DNA of 64,000 nt from Haloplasma contractile (GTDB lineage: Bacteria; Bacillota_I; Bacilli_A; Haloplasmatales; Haloplasmataceae), in contig JAENYC010000020.1 in the NCBI GenBank assembly GCA_016841945.1, forward strand, positions 1 through 64,000, read 5' to 3'. Made by a program: the position numbers and the translations under genes. Every line of letters starts with the position of its first letter. Position 1 is the first letter of the stretch. Below the pieces are notes generated by a model. The model was not told where the DNA came from. It ran no database searches and saw only the letters and a program-made list of their open reading frames with translations. This document shows, piece by piece, positions 19,442 through 28,346 of this stretch.

Positions 19442-20308
19442 ATGGCTGGTGGAAAAACACGTGACATTAAGAATAAAATACAAGCAACAAAAAAAACATC
19501 ACAAATTACCAAAGCGATGAATATGGTTTCTGCATCGAAACTTCGTCGCGCAGAAAAGACCATGAAAGCATATCGCCCCTTTTTAAAGAGTGTGCGTGAT
19601 ACAATATCGCAAATATTAAATTCAAATCTTGATGCAAGTCATAAAATGTTAGAAAACCGTGATGTTAAAAAGACAGGATATTTAGTGATTACTTCAGACC
19701 GTGGTTTAGCTGGTGGATATAATAATAACTTATTTCGCCAATTTAAATCGGATGTGGAGAAAAAGCATCAATCGTCTGATGAATATGTCATCGGTATTTT
19801 AGGTAATAAAGGTTATGGATATTATAAGACGAAAGATGTAACCATTTTGAATAAAAATGTGATTAATATAAGAGATGATGTGCAATTTATTGATATTATA
19901 GATTTAATCCAACAAATGATTGATATGTATATATTAGAGGAAATCGATGAAATCATCGTTTATTACAATAAATTTATAAATACTATTAGGCAAGATATCG
20001 TGGCTGAAAAGATATTACCAATAGATAATTTAGAAGGTGATGAATACATGGTGTCATATGAGTTTGAGCCTTCTCCACAACAAGTGCTAGATACATTATT
20101 ACCAATCTATATACAAAATGTCATATATGGATTTATATTAAATGCGAAAGCAAGTGAACATGCCGCGCGTATGACAGCGATGAAAAATGCAACAGATAAT
20201 GCAAAGGAAATTGTTGATAAATTAACCTTACATTATAATAGAGCGAGACAAGCAGCAATTACACAAGAAATTACTGAAATTGTAGGTGGTGCTGCAGCAT
20301 TAAAGTAA
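19442..20308 (+). CDS. atpG: F0F1 ATP synthase subunit gamma
   Basis: 288-residue central rotor shaft. N-terminal coiled coil (DIKNKIQATKKTSQITKAM, MVSASKLRRAE), the VITSDRGLAGGYN core and the C-terminal ARQAAITQEITEIVGGAAAL helix are canonical. Confidence 0.97.
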   Translation: MAGGKTRDIKNKIQATKKTSQITKAMNMVSASKLRRAEKTMKAYRPFLKSVRDTISQILNSNLDASHKMLENRDVKKTGYLVITSDRGLAGGYNNNLFRQFKSDVEKKHQSSDEYVIGILGNKGYGYYKTKDVTILNKNVINIRDDVQFIDIIDLIQQMIDMYILEEIDEIIVYYNKFINTIRQDIVAEKILPIDNLEGDEYMVSYEFEPSPQQVLDTLLPIYIQNVIYGFILNAKASEHAARMTAMKNATDNAKEIVDKLTLHYNRARQAAITQEITEIVGGAAALK

Positions 20309-20334
20309 CTCTACAAGTAGAGGAGGAACCTTAA

Positions 20335-21750
<1,416 letters not shown>

Positions 21751-21765
21751 TTATGGAGGGAAACA

Positions 21766-22161
21766 ATGATTAAAATCAATGTTGTGACACCTCAAGGTAA
21801 ATTGTTTGAAGAAGAAGCTAAGATCATTATTGTTCGTAATGTCGATGGTGAACAGGCTATTATGCAAGATCATACGCCTGTTGTAATTGCGATTAATCCA
21901 GGATACGTTAGATTAGTAAAAGATGATGAAACCTTATTTGTGACTATAGTAGGTGGATTTTTAGAATTTTCGAATAATGTGGTAAACGTTGTTGCTCAAG
22001 AAGCAGAAATTGGTAGAGATCATGAAAATGCCTTAAAACACCTTGCTGATTTAAGGAAAGAAAGATTAGATGAAAATAGACGAAGAAATATAGATTTTAC
22101 AAAAGCTGAACGAGAACTAAAAGAACAAATAAAAAACATAAATGCTAGTCAATATCAATAG
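21766..22161 (+). CDS. atpC: F0F1 ATP synthase subunit epsilon
   Basis: 131 residues. An N-terminal beta sandwich with VVTPQGKLF and IMQDHTPVV, and a C-terminal two-helix domain that can inhibit rotation. Last gene of the operon, followed directly by a terminator; the usual atpC-DUF1146 neighbourhood is then interrupted by the regulator island. Confidence 0.95.
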   Translation: MIKINVVTPQGKLFEEEAKIIIVRNVDGEQAIMQDHTPVVIAINPGYVRLVKDDETLFVTIVGGFLEFSNNVVNVVAQEAEIGRDHENALKHLADLRKERLDENRRRNIDFTKAERELKEQIKNINASQYQ

Positions 22162-22166
22162 TTGAG

Positions 22167-22192
22167 AAGGCGACAAAATGTTGCCTTTTTCT
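22167..22192 (+). terminator. Terminator of the atp operon
   Basis: 9-bp stem with one G-T pair (22167-22175 with 22179-22187), loop AAA, then T run. Confidence 0.87.
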
Positions 22193-22221
22193 CTTTTATC
22201 ATTTTATGATTAGGAAAATTT

Positions 22222-22230
22222 TGGTATAAT
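22222..22230 (+). promoter_or_regulatory. Extended -10 promoter of the first RRNPP-type regulator
   Basis: TGGTATAAT is an extended -10 ending 22 bases before the ATG at 22253. The earlier in-frame ATG at 22229 lies within this hexamer and so cannot be the start. Confidence 0.65.
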
Positions 22231-22252
22231 GGTACGTAGAGAGGTGAAGATA

Positions 22253-23506
22253 ATGGGAATTAAAGAATACTATTTAGAAGACGATATAAAAAAACAACTA
22301 GGTTACATCATAAGAGAAAATAGAAAGCAAAAACTATTAGAATATAAAAATAAAATGCTCATAGAATATAATCCATACACAAAAGAGAATTTTTGCGAAA
22401 ATAATGCCGTATGCCATTATCACACTCTAACAAAATTAGAAAGCGATTTAATAACAGAAAATTCTGTTTATCATTTATTCTTAAAAAAATTAGATTTATA
22501 TTACCAAGTATCACCTGAAGAACATAGAGAAAATATGGAATATGTTAAAGAAAAAACAGAAAAAATTTTACGCGCTGGTGAATACATGGATGATGAATGT
22601 GCAAAAGAATGTAATATAGAGTTGGAACAAGTTAATTTTAATAAAGATATTATTGCTCATTATTATTTATATTTATTAAAAATATTTATAAAATTACAAC
22701 TTATTAATAAAATTGATGAAGATACATATCAATCATTGGTGAGATATGCAAACTTTTATCAAGGTATCCATTACGGAATAGCGATGCATTGCTTAGGAAT
22801 TTATTATTTAAATCAGTTTAAAACAAGTGAAGCAAAAGAGTGTTTTTTAAAAGCAAAAAAAGTATATGATAAACATAAAATAAGTAAAGGTTTAATTAGT
22901 TCCTATTTAATCGCTGTTTATGTTTATACAAATGATTATTATCACTCAGTCCCTTTATGTAATAGAATGAAAAATTATTATAAAAAAAATAATAATTATA
23001 AACGACTCATGCATGTTTATAACTACCTTTCAGATTACTATCTTTTAATTAATGCCCATGATATAGCTAAGAAATATTTTAATAAAGCAATTGAAATTAT
23101 TGATAATGATGAAACACTTACAAGATATAAATATGCATTATATTATAATTGGGGTTTTAGATGTTTCAAAGAGTTTAGATTTGAAGAAGCATTAGACAAT
23201 TTTAAAAAGAGTTTAACGTACTGTAAGAATAAAGTTAATAAAATACAGATTATAAATTATATATTGATTATCATGACTAAGTTGAACTACCCTACCAAAA
23301 AATTAATAATATATTGTAAAGAGGGAGAGAAATATGTTCAATATAGTAATGAAATTAACCTTCATATATTTAAATATTTCAGATTTAAATTAAAAAACAG
23401 TAAATATTATCGTAGATTTGCATATGAGAAGTTAATTCCTTTGTTATCAAAGAAAAAAAACAGTACGGAGGTGTTGTTATTTTTTTATCAAGATTTATAT
23501 AAATAG
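22253..23506 (+). CDS. XRE-TPR regulator of RRNPP type (paralogue 1)
   Basis: A 417-residue protein. Residues about 10-75 form a Cro/C1-like helix-turn-helix of the Rgg/PlcR kind: LGYIIRENRKQ helix, then FCENNAVCHYHTLTKLE in the place of the usual LCxxICSxxTLSKIE. A loop of about 15 extra residues containing NPYTKEN separates helices 1 and 2. From about residue 90 the chain is helical with TPR-like units (ALYYNWGFRCFKEFRFEEAL). This layout is typical of peptide-sensing RRNPP regulators (Rgg, PlcR, NprR). AGAGGTGA ribosome site. The next gene downstream encodes a peptide-precursor candidate. About half of the conserved residues are shared with the two paralogues downstream. Confidence 0.78.
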   Translation: MGIKEYYLEDDIKKQLGYIIRENRKQKLLEYKNKMLIEYNPYTKENFCENNAVCHYHTLTKLESDLITENSVYHLFLKKLDLYYQVSPEEHRENMEYVKEKTEKILRAGEYMDDECAKECNIELEQVNFNKDIIAHYYLYLLKIFIKLQLINKIDEDTYQSLVRYANFYQGIHYGIAMHCLGIYYLNQFKTSEAKECFLKAKKVYDKHKISKGLISSYLIAVYVYTNDYYHSVPLCNRMKNYYKKNNNYKRLMHVYNYLSDYYLLINAHDIAKKYFNKAIEIIDNDETLTRYKYALYYNWGFRCFKEFRFEEALDNFKKSLTYCKNKVNKIQIINYILIIMTKLNYPTKKLIIYCKEGEKYVQYSNEINLHIFKYFRFKLKNSKYYRRFAYEKLIPLLSKKKNSTEVLLFFYQDLYK

Positions 23507-23511
23507 CGCGA

Positions 23512-23557
23512 AATCTGTGGTCGTAGGATACAGAAATATATACTTTTTATAAATTTC
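23512..23557 (+). promoter_or_regulatory. Palindromic operator-like element, copy 1
   Basis: Ungapped 45-bp block (23512-23556), 39/45 identical to 40592-40636. Inside is an inverted repeat GAAATATATA-CTTTT-TATAAATTTC (23533-23557), arms matching at 9 of 10 positions. Its centre lies 36 bp before a TAAAAT hexamer at 23581, so it covers the place just upstream of and into the -35 region. It probably binds an activator, perhaps one of the neighbouring RRNPP regulators. Confidence 0.7.
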
Positions 23558-23614
23558 ACCACTTTATGCCCAGTGTGTAGTAAAATATAGTTAAGGAATA
23601 AAGGAGGCGTAAAG

Positions 23615-23761
23615 ATGAGAATTATAAAAAGTATTTTTTTAATTGTTTTCTTGATATTCATGGTGATAGTATGTATTAACTTAGGTTCAATAATTGGTGC
23701 TATCATCTTAGATGGTAGTAATAGTTATATTGACCCTATACCAATTCCTTTTGAAGGTTAA
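23615..23761 (+). CDS. Candidate secreted signalling-peptide precursor (48 aa)
   Basis: A short gene with the strong ribosome site AAAGGAGG (7 bases before the ATG). The product has a basic start (MRIIK), a hydrophobic stretch to about residue 32, then a polar segment and a proline-rich tail ending PIPIPFEG. Export signal plus a short C-terminal peptide is the plan of Phr, PapR and related pheromone precursors; the tail resembles PapR's LPFEF. It follows the first regulator, as cognate peptides usually do, and is preceded by the palindromic element. It could instead be a small membrane protein or bacteriocin-like peptide. Confidence 0.65.
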   Translation: MRIIKSIFLIVFLIFMVIVCINLGSIIGAIILDGSNSYIDPIPIPFEG

Positions 23762-23781
23762 TTTAGTATTAATGAAGAATA

Positions 23782-23835
23782 GTGGAGGATTATATTATTT
23801 ATATTAGTACATTAGTATTGATGATTTCGTTTTAA
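23782..23835 (+). CDS. Possible mini-ORF (17 aa), very uncertain
   Basis: GTG 23782 opens a 17-codon frame for a hydrophobic peptide (YIIYISTLVLMISF). GGAGG lies inside the frame rather than before it, so translation is doubtful. Noted because part of the sequence, ATTATT-TATATTAGTA, recurs in the short transcript at 27079-27093. Confidence 0.12.
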   Translation: MEDYIIYISTLVLMISF

Positions 23836-23893
23836 TTTGTTGAATTATGGAGGAAATAGTAACCAAAAGATATTATTAAAGGGGTGATATGAT

Positions 23894-24265
23894 ATGAAAT
23901 ATCAGCACGAAATTAATAATTTCATTTGGGGTGAATTGTTGTTAAGTGAAGTATCATTAGATGGGGAAAACATTGTAATAAAAATTGTAGAAAAAGATAA
24001 CCATGTAAAAATAATAAATTGTGAAGAATTTATTGGAATAAAATGTTTAGGTAAATGGGAAGAATCAATCATAGAATCTATTTCGGTTGACAAATCTGGT
24101 GATGTTATTGTTGAATCGGTATTTAAAATAAAACATAATTATGAAGTACCATGTGGCAGTCTAACATCTAGAAACATTTTTTATCCATGGGTTCAACTAA
24201 ATATCAAATTAGTTGATGGCTGTTATGTTAAAATAGCATGTAAAAACACATATATTGTAGAATAA
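23894..24265 (+). CDS. Unknown 123-residue protein in the regulator island
   Basis: A small soluble protein, rich in alternating hydrophobic residues (beta-type), with no motif I recognise: N-terminal MKYQHEINNFIWGELLLSE, a central KCLGKWEESIIESISVD and cysteines near residues 44, 51, 87 and 115. Ribosome site AAAGGGGTGATATGAT. It sits 132 bases after the peptide candidate with no terminator between, so it may be co-transcribed with it, and ends at a strong terminator. It could be a target or immunity-type gene of the peptide system; this is inference from position only. Confidence 0.6.
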   Translation: MKYQHEINNFIWGELLLSEVSLDGENIVIKIVEKDNHVKIINCEEFIGIKCLGKWEESIIESISVDKSGDVIVESVFKIKHNYEVPCGSLTSRNIFYPWVQLNIKLVDGCYVKIACKNTYIVE

Positions 24266-24278
24266 ATATTGATCTTAT

Positions 24279-24306
24279 AAAAATAGGCCAAAGGCCTATT
24301 TTTCCT
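24279..24306 (+). terminator. Terminator
   Basis: Perfect 11-bp stem AAAAATAGGCC/GGCCTATTTTT (24279-24289 with 24293-24303), loop AAA. Confidence 0.88.
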
Positions 24307-24320
24307 TTTTTGTAGAAATT

Positions 24321-24329
24321 TGCTATAAT
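24321..24329 (+). promoter_or_regulatory. Extended -10 promoter of the second regulator
   Basis: TGCTATAAT 45 bases before the ATG at 24374; same promoter type as that of paralogue 1. Confidence 0.62.
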
Positions 24330-24373
24330 ATAAGGGAAAATATCATTATTATTATGTAAGTAGGGTGAGTATA

Positions 24374-25606
24374 ATGTCAAAATTTCCTGTAGAAATTAAG
24401 AAAAAGTTGGGGTATATCATTCGAGAATATCGATTGTACAAATTCGAAGAAACAAAAAAGAATAATGGAACCAATAATAATCCTTATACAAAAGAAAATT
24501 TTTGTGATGACATTTGTCATTATCATACCTTGACAAAAATAGAAAATGATTATGTCAATAATGATGATATTTACAATAAATTATTATCGAAGCTGGGATA
24601 TAAATTTGATGTAACGTATGAAGAACATGAAAAAAATATAAGACAACTAAATCTTTTATTAGAACAAATTTTTATAGCCATTGAATATATTGATGATTCA
24701 ATTGTTATAAGTGTGAATAATGAATTAAAAGATAATTACTATAATGATTGTATTTCACTAGTACATGTGTATTTAATTGAATCACTTTATAGTTTACAAT
24801 TTCTTCAAAAGATTGACGATTTTGAAAAATACGAAATAGAATTATATAAAGGTTTATTTAAAGGTTTATACAAAGGGTTGTACTATCACCTTTTAGGGAT
24901 TTATCATAGTAATAAAATAAAACTAGAGGAAGCACGAGATTTTTTATTAAAAGCTAAATCAATATATGACCAACATAATATTAGTAAAGGAGTAATTAAC
25001 TCCCATATTATAGGACTCTATATGTTAGAAAGAAATTATATAAGTCTTGTTAACTTAAGTTTAGAAATGATTTCATACTACAAAAAAACAAATAACCATA
25101 AACGACTATTTCATGTATATAATTACCTATCAATGTATTACCTAGATATAAATTCATTTAATCAAGCAAATGAATATCATAAAAGAATAATGGAGTTGAT
25201 GTCAAAGGAATCATCGTTAATACGGTATAGACCAGCAGTATGTTATAATTGGGGATTATATTTAACTAGAAATTATTTTTTTGAAGAAGCATTAGAATAT
25301 ATGAATGATGCATTATACCATTGTAAAACACCAACAATAAGAATTCTCATAGTCACTGTAATAATATTTCTCATGAATAAGTTAAAAAAAAATGAAAAAG
25401 AAGTTGTAAAGTTAATTAATACTAATAAAAAGTACATGAAAGATGCATATGAAGTTGAAATATTAGTGTTTAAATATTTTGTGTATAAATATAATAAAAA
25501 TTACTATCATAAAAAATATGCTTTGTCGAAATTAGTACCATATCTTAAATCTGATCCATCTAAAATTGATTTTTTACTATTATTATATCAAGATTTATAT
25601 GAATGA
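24374..25606 (+). CDS. XRE-TPR regulator of RRNPP type (paralogue 2)
   Basis: A 410-residue paralogue. The helix-turn-helix reads LGYIIREYRLYK ... NPYTKENFCDDICHYHTLTKIE, two residues shorter between the cysteines than in its neighbours. The C-terminal half is TPR-like, with YNYLSMYYLDINSFNQANEY matching the corresponding unit of paralogue 1. TAGGGTGAG ribosome site at ATG 24374; the earlier GTG overlaps it. It has its own promoter and the third copy follows 64 bases later with no terminator between. Confidence 0.76.
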   Translation: MSKFPVEIKKKLGYIIREYRLYKFEETKKNNGTNNNPYTKENFCDDICHYHTLTKIENDYVNNDDIYNKLLSKLGYKFDVTYEEHEKNIRQLNLLLEQIFIAIEYIDDSIVISVNNELKDNYYNDCISLVHVYLIESLYSLQFLQKIDDFEKYEIELYKGLFKGLYKGLYYHLLGIYHSNKIKLEEARDFLLKAKSIYDQHNISKGVINSHIIGLYMLERNYISLVNLSLEMISYYKKTNNHKRLFHVYNYLSMYYLDINSFNQANEYHKRIMELMSKESSLIRYRPAVCYNWGLYLTRNYFFEEALEYMNDALYHCKTPTIRILIVTVIIFLMNKLKKNEKEVVKLINTNKKYMKDAYEVEILVFKYFVYKYNKNYYHKKYALSKLVPYLKSDPSKIDFLLLLYQDLYE

Positions 25607-25670
25607 GTTTATTTATTCTTTTAAACCTTGTCAAAAATGATAGAAATGTATGCAAATAGAGGTTGATTAT

Positions 25671-26918
25671 ATGTTAATAAAAAATTATACCATATCGAAA
25701 ACAGTAAAAAGACAATTGGGTTTAATTATTAAAATCATTAGAACAAAGAAATTAGAAGAAAATAAAAGTAAAAACTTAATTGAGGTTAATCCATATACAA
25801 AAGAAAGTTTCTGTGATAATAATGAGATTTGTCATTATCATACATTAACTAATTTAGAAACAAATTATGTTAGACAGGATAATCTCTATCATATATTTTT
25901 AGGAAAATTGAACCTAAGATTTCAAGTAGATGAAAATAAACATACTAAAAATATGGATTGTTTATCAACAATTTTAGACAAAATGATTAATGCAATTGAA
26001 AGTTTAGATCATCAATTGATAGATGAAGTAAAAGAAATGATAAATTCTTTAAACTTTAATGATGATTGTATTGCGCTTATTCATTTCGAACTATTGACAT
26101 ATGCTTTTTATACGTTATTAGAAAATAAAAAAAGTGATATATCAAGGGAAAAAATTGAGTCTTACCTTCCTTTGTATAAGGATTTATATAAAGCACTTGC
26201 TTATCAAAGCATTGGATATGGATATTTATTAAAAGAACAATATGAAAAAGCAGAAGAACATTGTAAAAAAGCAATTAAAGAATATCAATTACATGAAGTA
26301 AGTATTGGTGTTAGTCACTTTCCTCTAATCGATATTTATGTGAACCATAATCATTATTATGAAGCAGTTAAACTATGTAATGAATTAGAAGAATATTATT
26401 TTAATACCAACAATAAAAATCGTTTATTGTCAATTTATATTTATTTAGTTGATTATTATTTATTAATTAATTCCATGGATTTTGCGAAAAAGTATTATGA
26501 TGAAGCCCTTTTGTTATCGAATGATAAAGCGCAATATTCAGATTCAATTTATCGATTACATTATATTTGGGGATGCCATGAGTTAACTTTATATCATGAA
26601 AAAGAAGCATTACAATATTTTAAATTGGCTTATAGATATTGTAAGAATGAAATGTATCAATTAAGAAATATCAACAGGATTTTAATATGTTTAACAATTT
26701 TAAATGAAGAATTGGATAAAATAAAAGAAATGATACAAATGGGTGATGAAGTATATCTATATGGTAATCAGATTGAGAAACTTATTTTTAATTATTTCGT
26801 ATTAAAAATTAAAAATAAAGAATACCGTCAATTTGCGATAAATAATATCATTCCAATATTAAAAGTTAAAAAAAACTTAAAGTTTGTTTTACTATTTTTC
26901 TATGAAGATGTATATTAA
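25671..26918 (+). CDS. XRE-TPR regulator of RRNPP type (paralogue 3)
   Basis: A 415-residue paralogue: LGLIIKIIRTKK helix, NPYTKESFCDNNEICHYHTLTNLE, then TPR-like helices (LLKEQYEKAEEHCKKAIKEY). Start at ATG 25671 after AGAGGTTGAT; an in-frame TTG at 25650 is upstream of that site. It lacks the clear promoter seen before the other two copies and may be transcribed with paralogue 2. A short transcript with its own promoter and terminator follows. Confidence 0.76.
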   Translation: MLIKNYTISKTVKRQLGLIIKIIRTKKLEENKSKNLIEVNPYTKESFCDNNEICHYHTLTNLETNYVRQDNLYHIFLGKLNLRFQVDENKHTKNMDCLSTILDKMINAIESLDHQLIDEVKEMINSLNFNDDCIALIHFELLTYAFYTLLENKKSDISREKIESYLPLYKDLYKALAYQSIGYGYLLKEQYEKAEEHCKKAIKEYQLHEVSIGVSHFPLIDIYVNHNHYYEAVKLCNELEEYYFNTNNKNRLLSIYIYLVDYYLLINSMDFAKKYYDEALLLSNDKAQYSDSIYRLHYIWGCHELTLYHEKEALQYFKLAYRYCKNEMYQLRNINRILICLTILNEELDKIKEMIQMGDEVYLYGNQIEKLIFNYFVLKIKNKEYRQFAINNIIPILKVKKNLKFVLLFFYEDVY

Positions 26919-27007
26919 TTTTAAAAAATGAAAACCATTTTTAACCTATTTTTGCTTAATTTCATATAAACAAATGACACTTTTGTTCTAATTTTGGTGT
27001 TTTTCCA

Positions 27008-27053
27008 ATACTTTTTATAAGTTTTAATAAAAACTATATATTTCATGTATAAT
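27008..27053 (+). promoter_or_regulatory. Element copy 3 and promoter of a short transcript
   Basis: ATACTTTTTATAAGTTT (27008-27024) matches 16 of 17 positions of the core in copies 1 and 2; the left arm is lost. Its centre is 35 bp before TATAAT at 27048, the same distance as in the other two copies. Confidence 0.55.
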
Positions 27054-27059
27054 ATAATT

Positions 27060-27173
27060 GGGTTGTAAGTTGTGGTATTATTATATATTAGTATTTTCTC
27101 AAATTTAGGGGTTATTATGCTTTATTGTGAAGAGGAAAAGAAAAAAGGATGATTCTTTAATCATTCTTTTTTC
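27060..27173 (+). ncRNA. Predicted short transcript (about 110 nt), possible peptide mRNA
   Basis: Bounded by a -10 at 27048-27053 and a strong terminator at 27141-27173, with no conserved gene in it. It contains an in-frame GTG 27072 to TGA 27152 frame (26 codons, hydrophobic start VLLYISIFSNLGVIM then a charged end EEEKKKG), with an internal ATG at 27117 preceded by AGGGG. It may be a second pheromone-type mRNA or a small RNA. Confidence 0.35.
27141..27173 (+). terminator. Terminator of the short transcript
   Basis: 14-bp stem with one G-T pair (27141-27154 with 27159-27172), loop CTTT, then T run. Confidence 0.85.
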
Positions 27174-27244
27174 GTTTTCATTTTTTTCAAACCATGTTAT
27201 AATTTTATTAAGAGATTATATAATAAAAAGAGGAGCTTGGTATT

Positions 27245-27469
27245 GTGAAATTATATTATCTTTTAGAACTATGTACCTATATTGCATTAATACCAATTGT
27301 GTATAAAGTGATAAGTGCAATAGATGTTAGTAAAATATTTAAAAAGAATCATGTTACAGAAATTAGAATGTTTTATTTATTTATCATTATTATAATGACA
27401 AAGATTCTTGGAGATTTTGTGATTATGTTAATGGAGTATTTTAGAGTTTTATTAGGCATAACACTATAA
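27245..27469 (+). CDS. DUF1146 family small membrane protein
   Basis: A 74-residue protein with two membrane helices (about 5-24 and 41-70). Length, topology and place match DUF1146/YwzB, a small protein found just after the ATP synthase operon in Bacillota. Starts at GTG 27245 after AGAGGAG. Its normal neighbour atpC is now 5 kb away, across the regulator island. Function unknown. Confidence 0.75.
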   Translation: MKLYYLLELCTYIALIPIVYKVISAIDVSKIFKKNHVTEIRMFYLFIIIIMTKILGDFVIMLMEYFRVLLGITL

Positions 27470-27576
27470 AATAGATTCAATAAATTAGAAAATATATCCA
27501 AAAAAATAAACAAAATTTGCTAATTTTGATGAATAATTGGAAATTCACTGTTCATACTAAAAACGAGGTGAGAACA

Positions 27577-28233
27577 GTGAAAAACAAAATCGTAGATGTT
27601 GTTTTTAAAAAATTCCAATCTTATTCATTTATAATCTTTTTAGCACTCATATTAGGAGCATTCTTTGTATTAGCTCAATTGAATTCAAAGAAAGAAGAAG
27701 TAAAACCTGTTGACACTCAACCAACTCAAACGACTGAACCAACAAATCAAAATAATAATCCTGTTGAACAAGAGGTATTCCAACTACCGATTGATGCTGA
27801 AGAACCACAAATAGCACGTAATATTTATGATGCAGAAGCTTCAGTTGAAGATCAACTAGCCTCTATTATTCAAGTTGATAATGTTTTCTTTATTAATAAT
27901 GGTGTAAATTATACAATTGATGGAGAGACAGAATTTAATGTATTAGCTTCTTTATCAGGAAATGTTACTCAGGTAAGGCAGGATGCTTTAGTTGGATATA
28001 TAGTTGAAATTGAACATATTAACGGAATTAAAACTGTATATCAAAGTTTAGCTACTGTGAATGTTGCCGTTGGGGATGAAGTAGAACAAGGCGATGTATT
28101 AGGTACAGCTGGATCAAATAATTATGATATAGAATCAGGTGTACATGTACATTTTGAAGTGTTAAAAGGGAATGTTAATCTAAACCCTAATGAATTGATT
28201 GGAACAAACATTAGTGAATTTACTAGTGAATAA
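27577..28233 (+). CDS. spoIIQ: SpoIIQ-like M23-fold protein (catalytically inactive)
   Basis: A 218-residue protein with one N-terminal membrane anchor (about 14-32), a polar linker and a LytM/M23 domain. SpoIIQ is the forespore half of the SpoIIQ-SpoIIIAH channel during engulfment. The first zinc motif HxGxD is replaced by NNGVNY, so both His and Asp are lost; HVHFEV is kept. B. subtilis SpoIIQ is also inactive. ALVGYIVEIEH, KTVYQSL and HVHFEV match SpoIIQ well. Start at GTG 27577 after GAGGTGAGA; the frame upstream is not used. The next gene is spoIIID, which supports the call. Confidence 0.82.
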   Translation: MKNKIVDVVFKKFQSYSFIIFLALILGAFFVLAQLNSKKEEVKPVDTQPTQTTEPTNQNNNPVEQEVFQLPIDAEEPQIARNIYDAEASVEDQLASIIQVDNVFFINNGVNYTIDGETEFNVLASLSGNVTQVRQDALVGYIVEIEHINGIKTVYQSLATVNVAVGDEVEQGDVLGTAGSNNYDIESGVHVHFEVLKGNVNLNPNELIGTNISEFTSE

Positions 28234-28244
28234 CACCATAAAAT

Positions 28245-28280
28245 AAAGCCTTTAAATAAAAATTTTAAAGGCTTTTTTTA
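28245..28280 (+). terminator. Terminator after spoIIQ
   Basis: 12-bp stem AAAGCCTTTAAA/TTTAAAGGCTTT (28245-28256 with 28264-28275), then T run. Confidence 0.87.
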
Positions 28281-28346
28281 TTTTTTGTATATTTTTCTCT
28301 CTAATTAAATATATTGAATTAAAGAATAATTATGGGAGAGATAAAT

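Larger units (their letters stand above)
26919..27244 (+). other. 326-bp gap after the third regulator: weak hairpin, element copy 3, short transcription unit
   Basis: The gap holds a weak AAAAATG/CATTTTT hairpin (26924-26942), a core copy of the palindromic element (27008-27024), a -10 (27048-27053), a predicted short transcript and a strong terminator (27141-27173). No conserved gene is visible in it. Confidence 0.6.

Noticed and set aside
23488-23706. Minus-strand 72-codon frame opposite the peptide candidate
   Set aside because: No ribosome site; the plus strand has a strong one and a sensible export-type product. The hydrophobic look of the antisense product follows from AT-rich composition.
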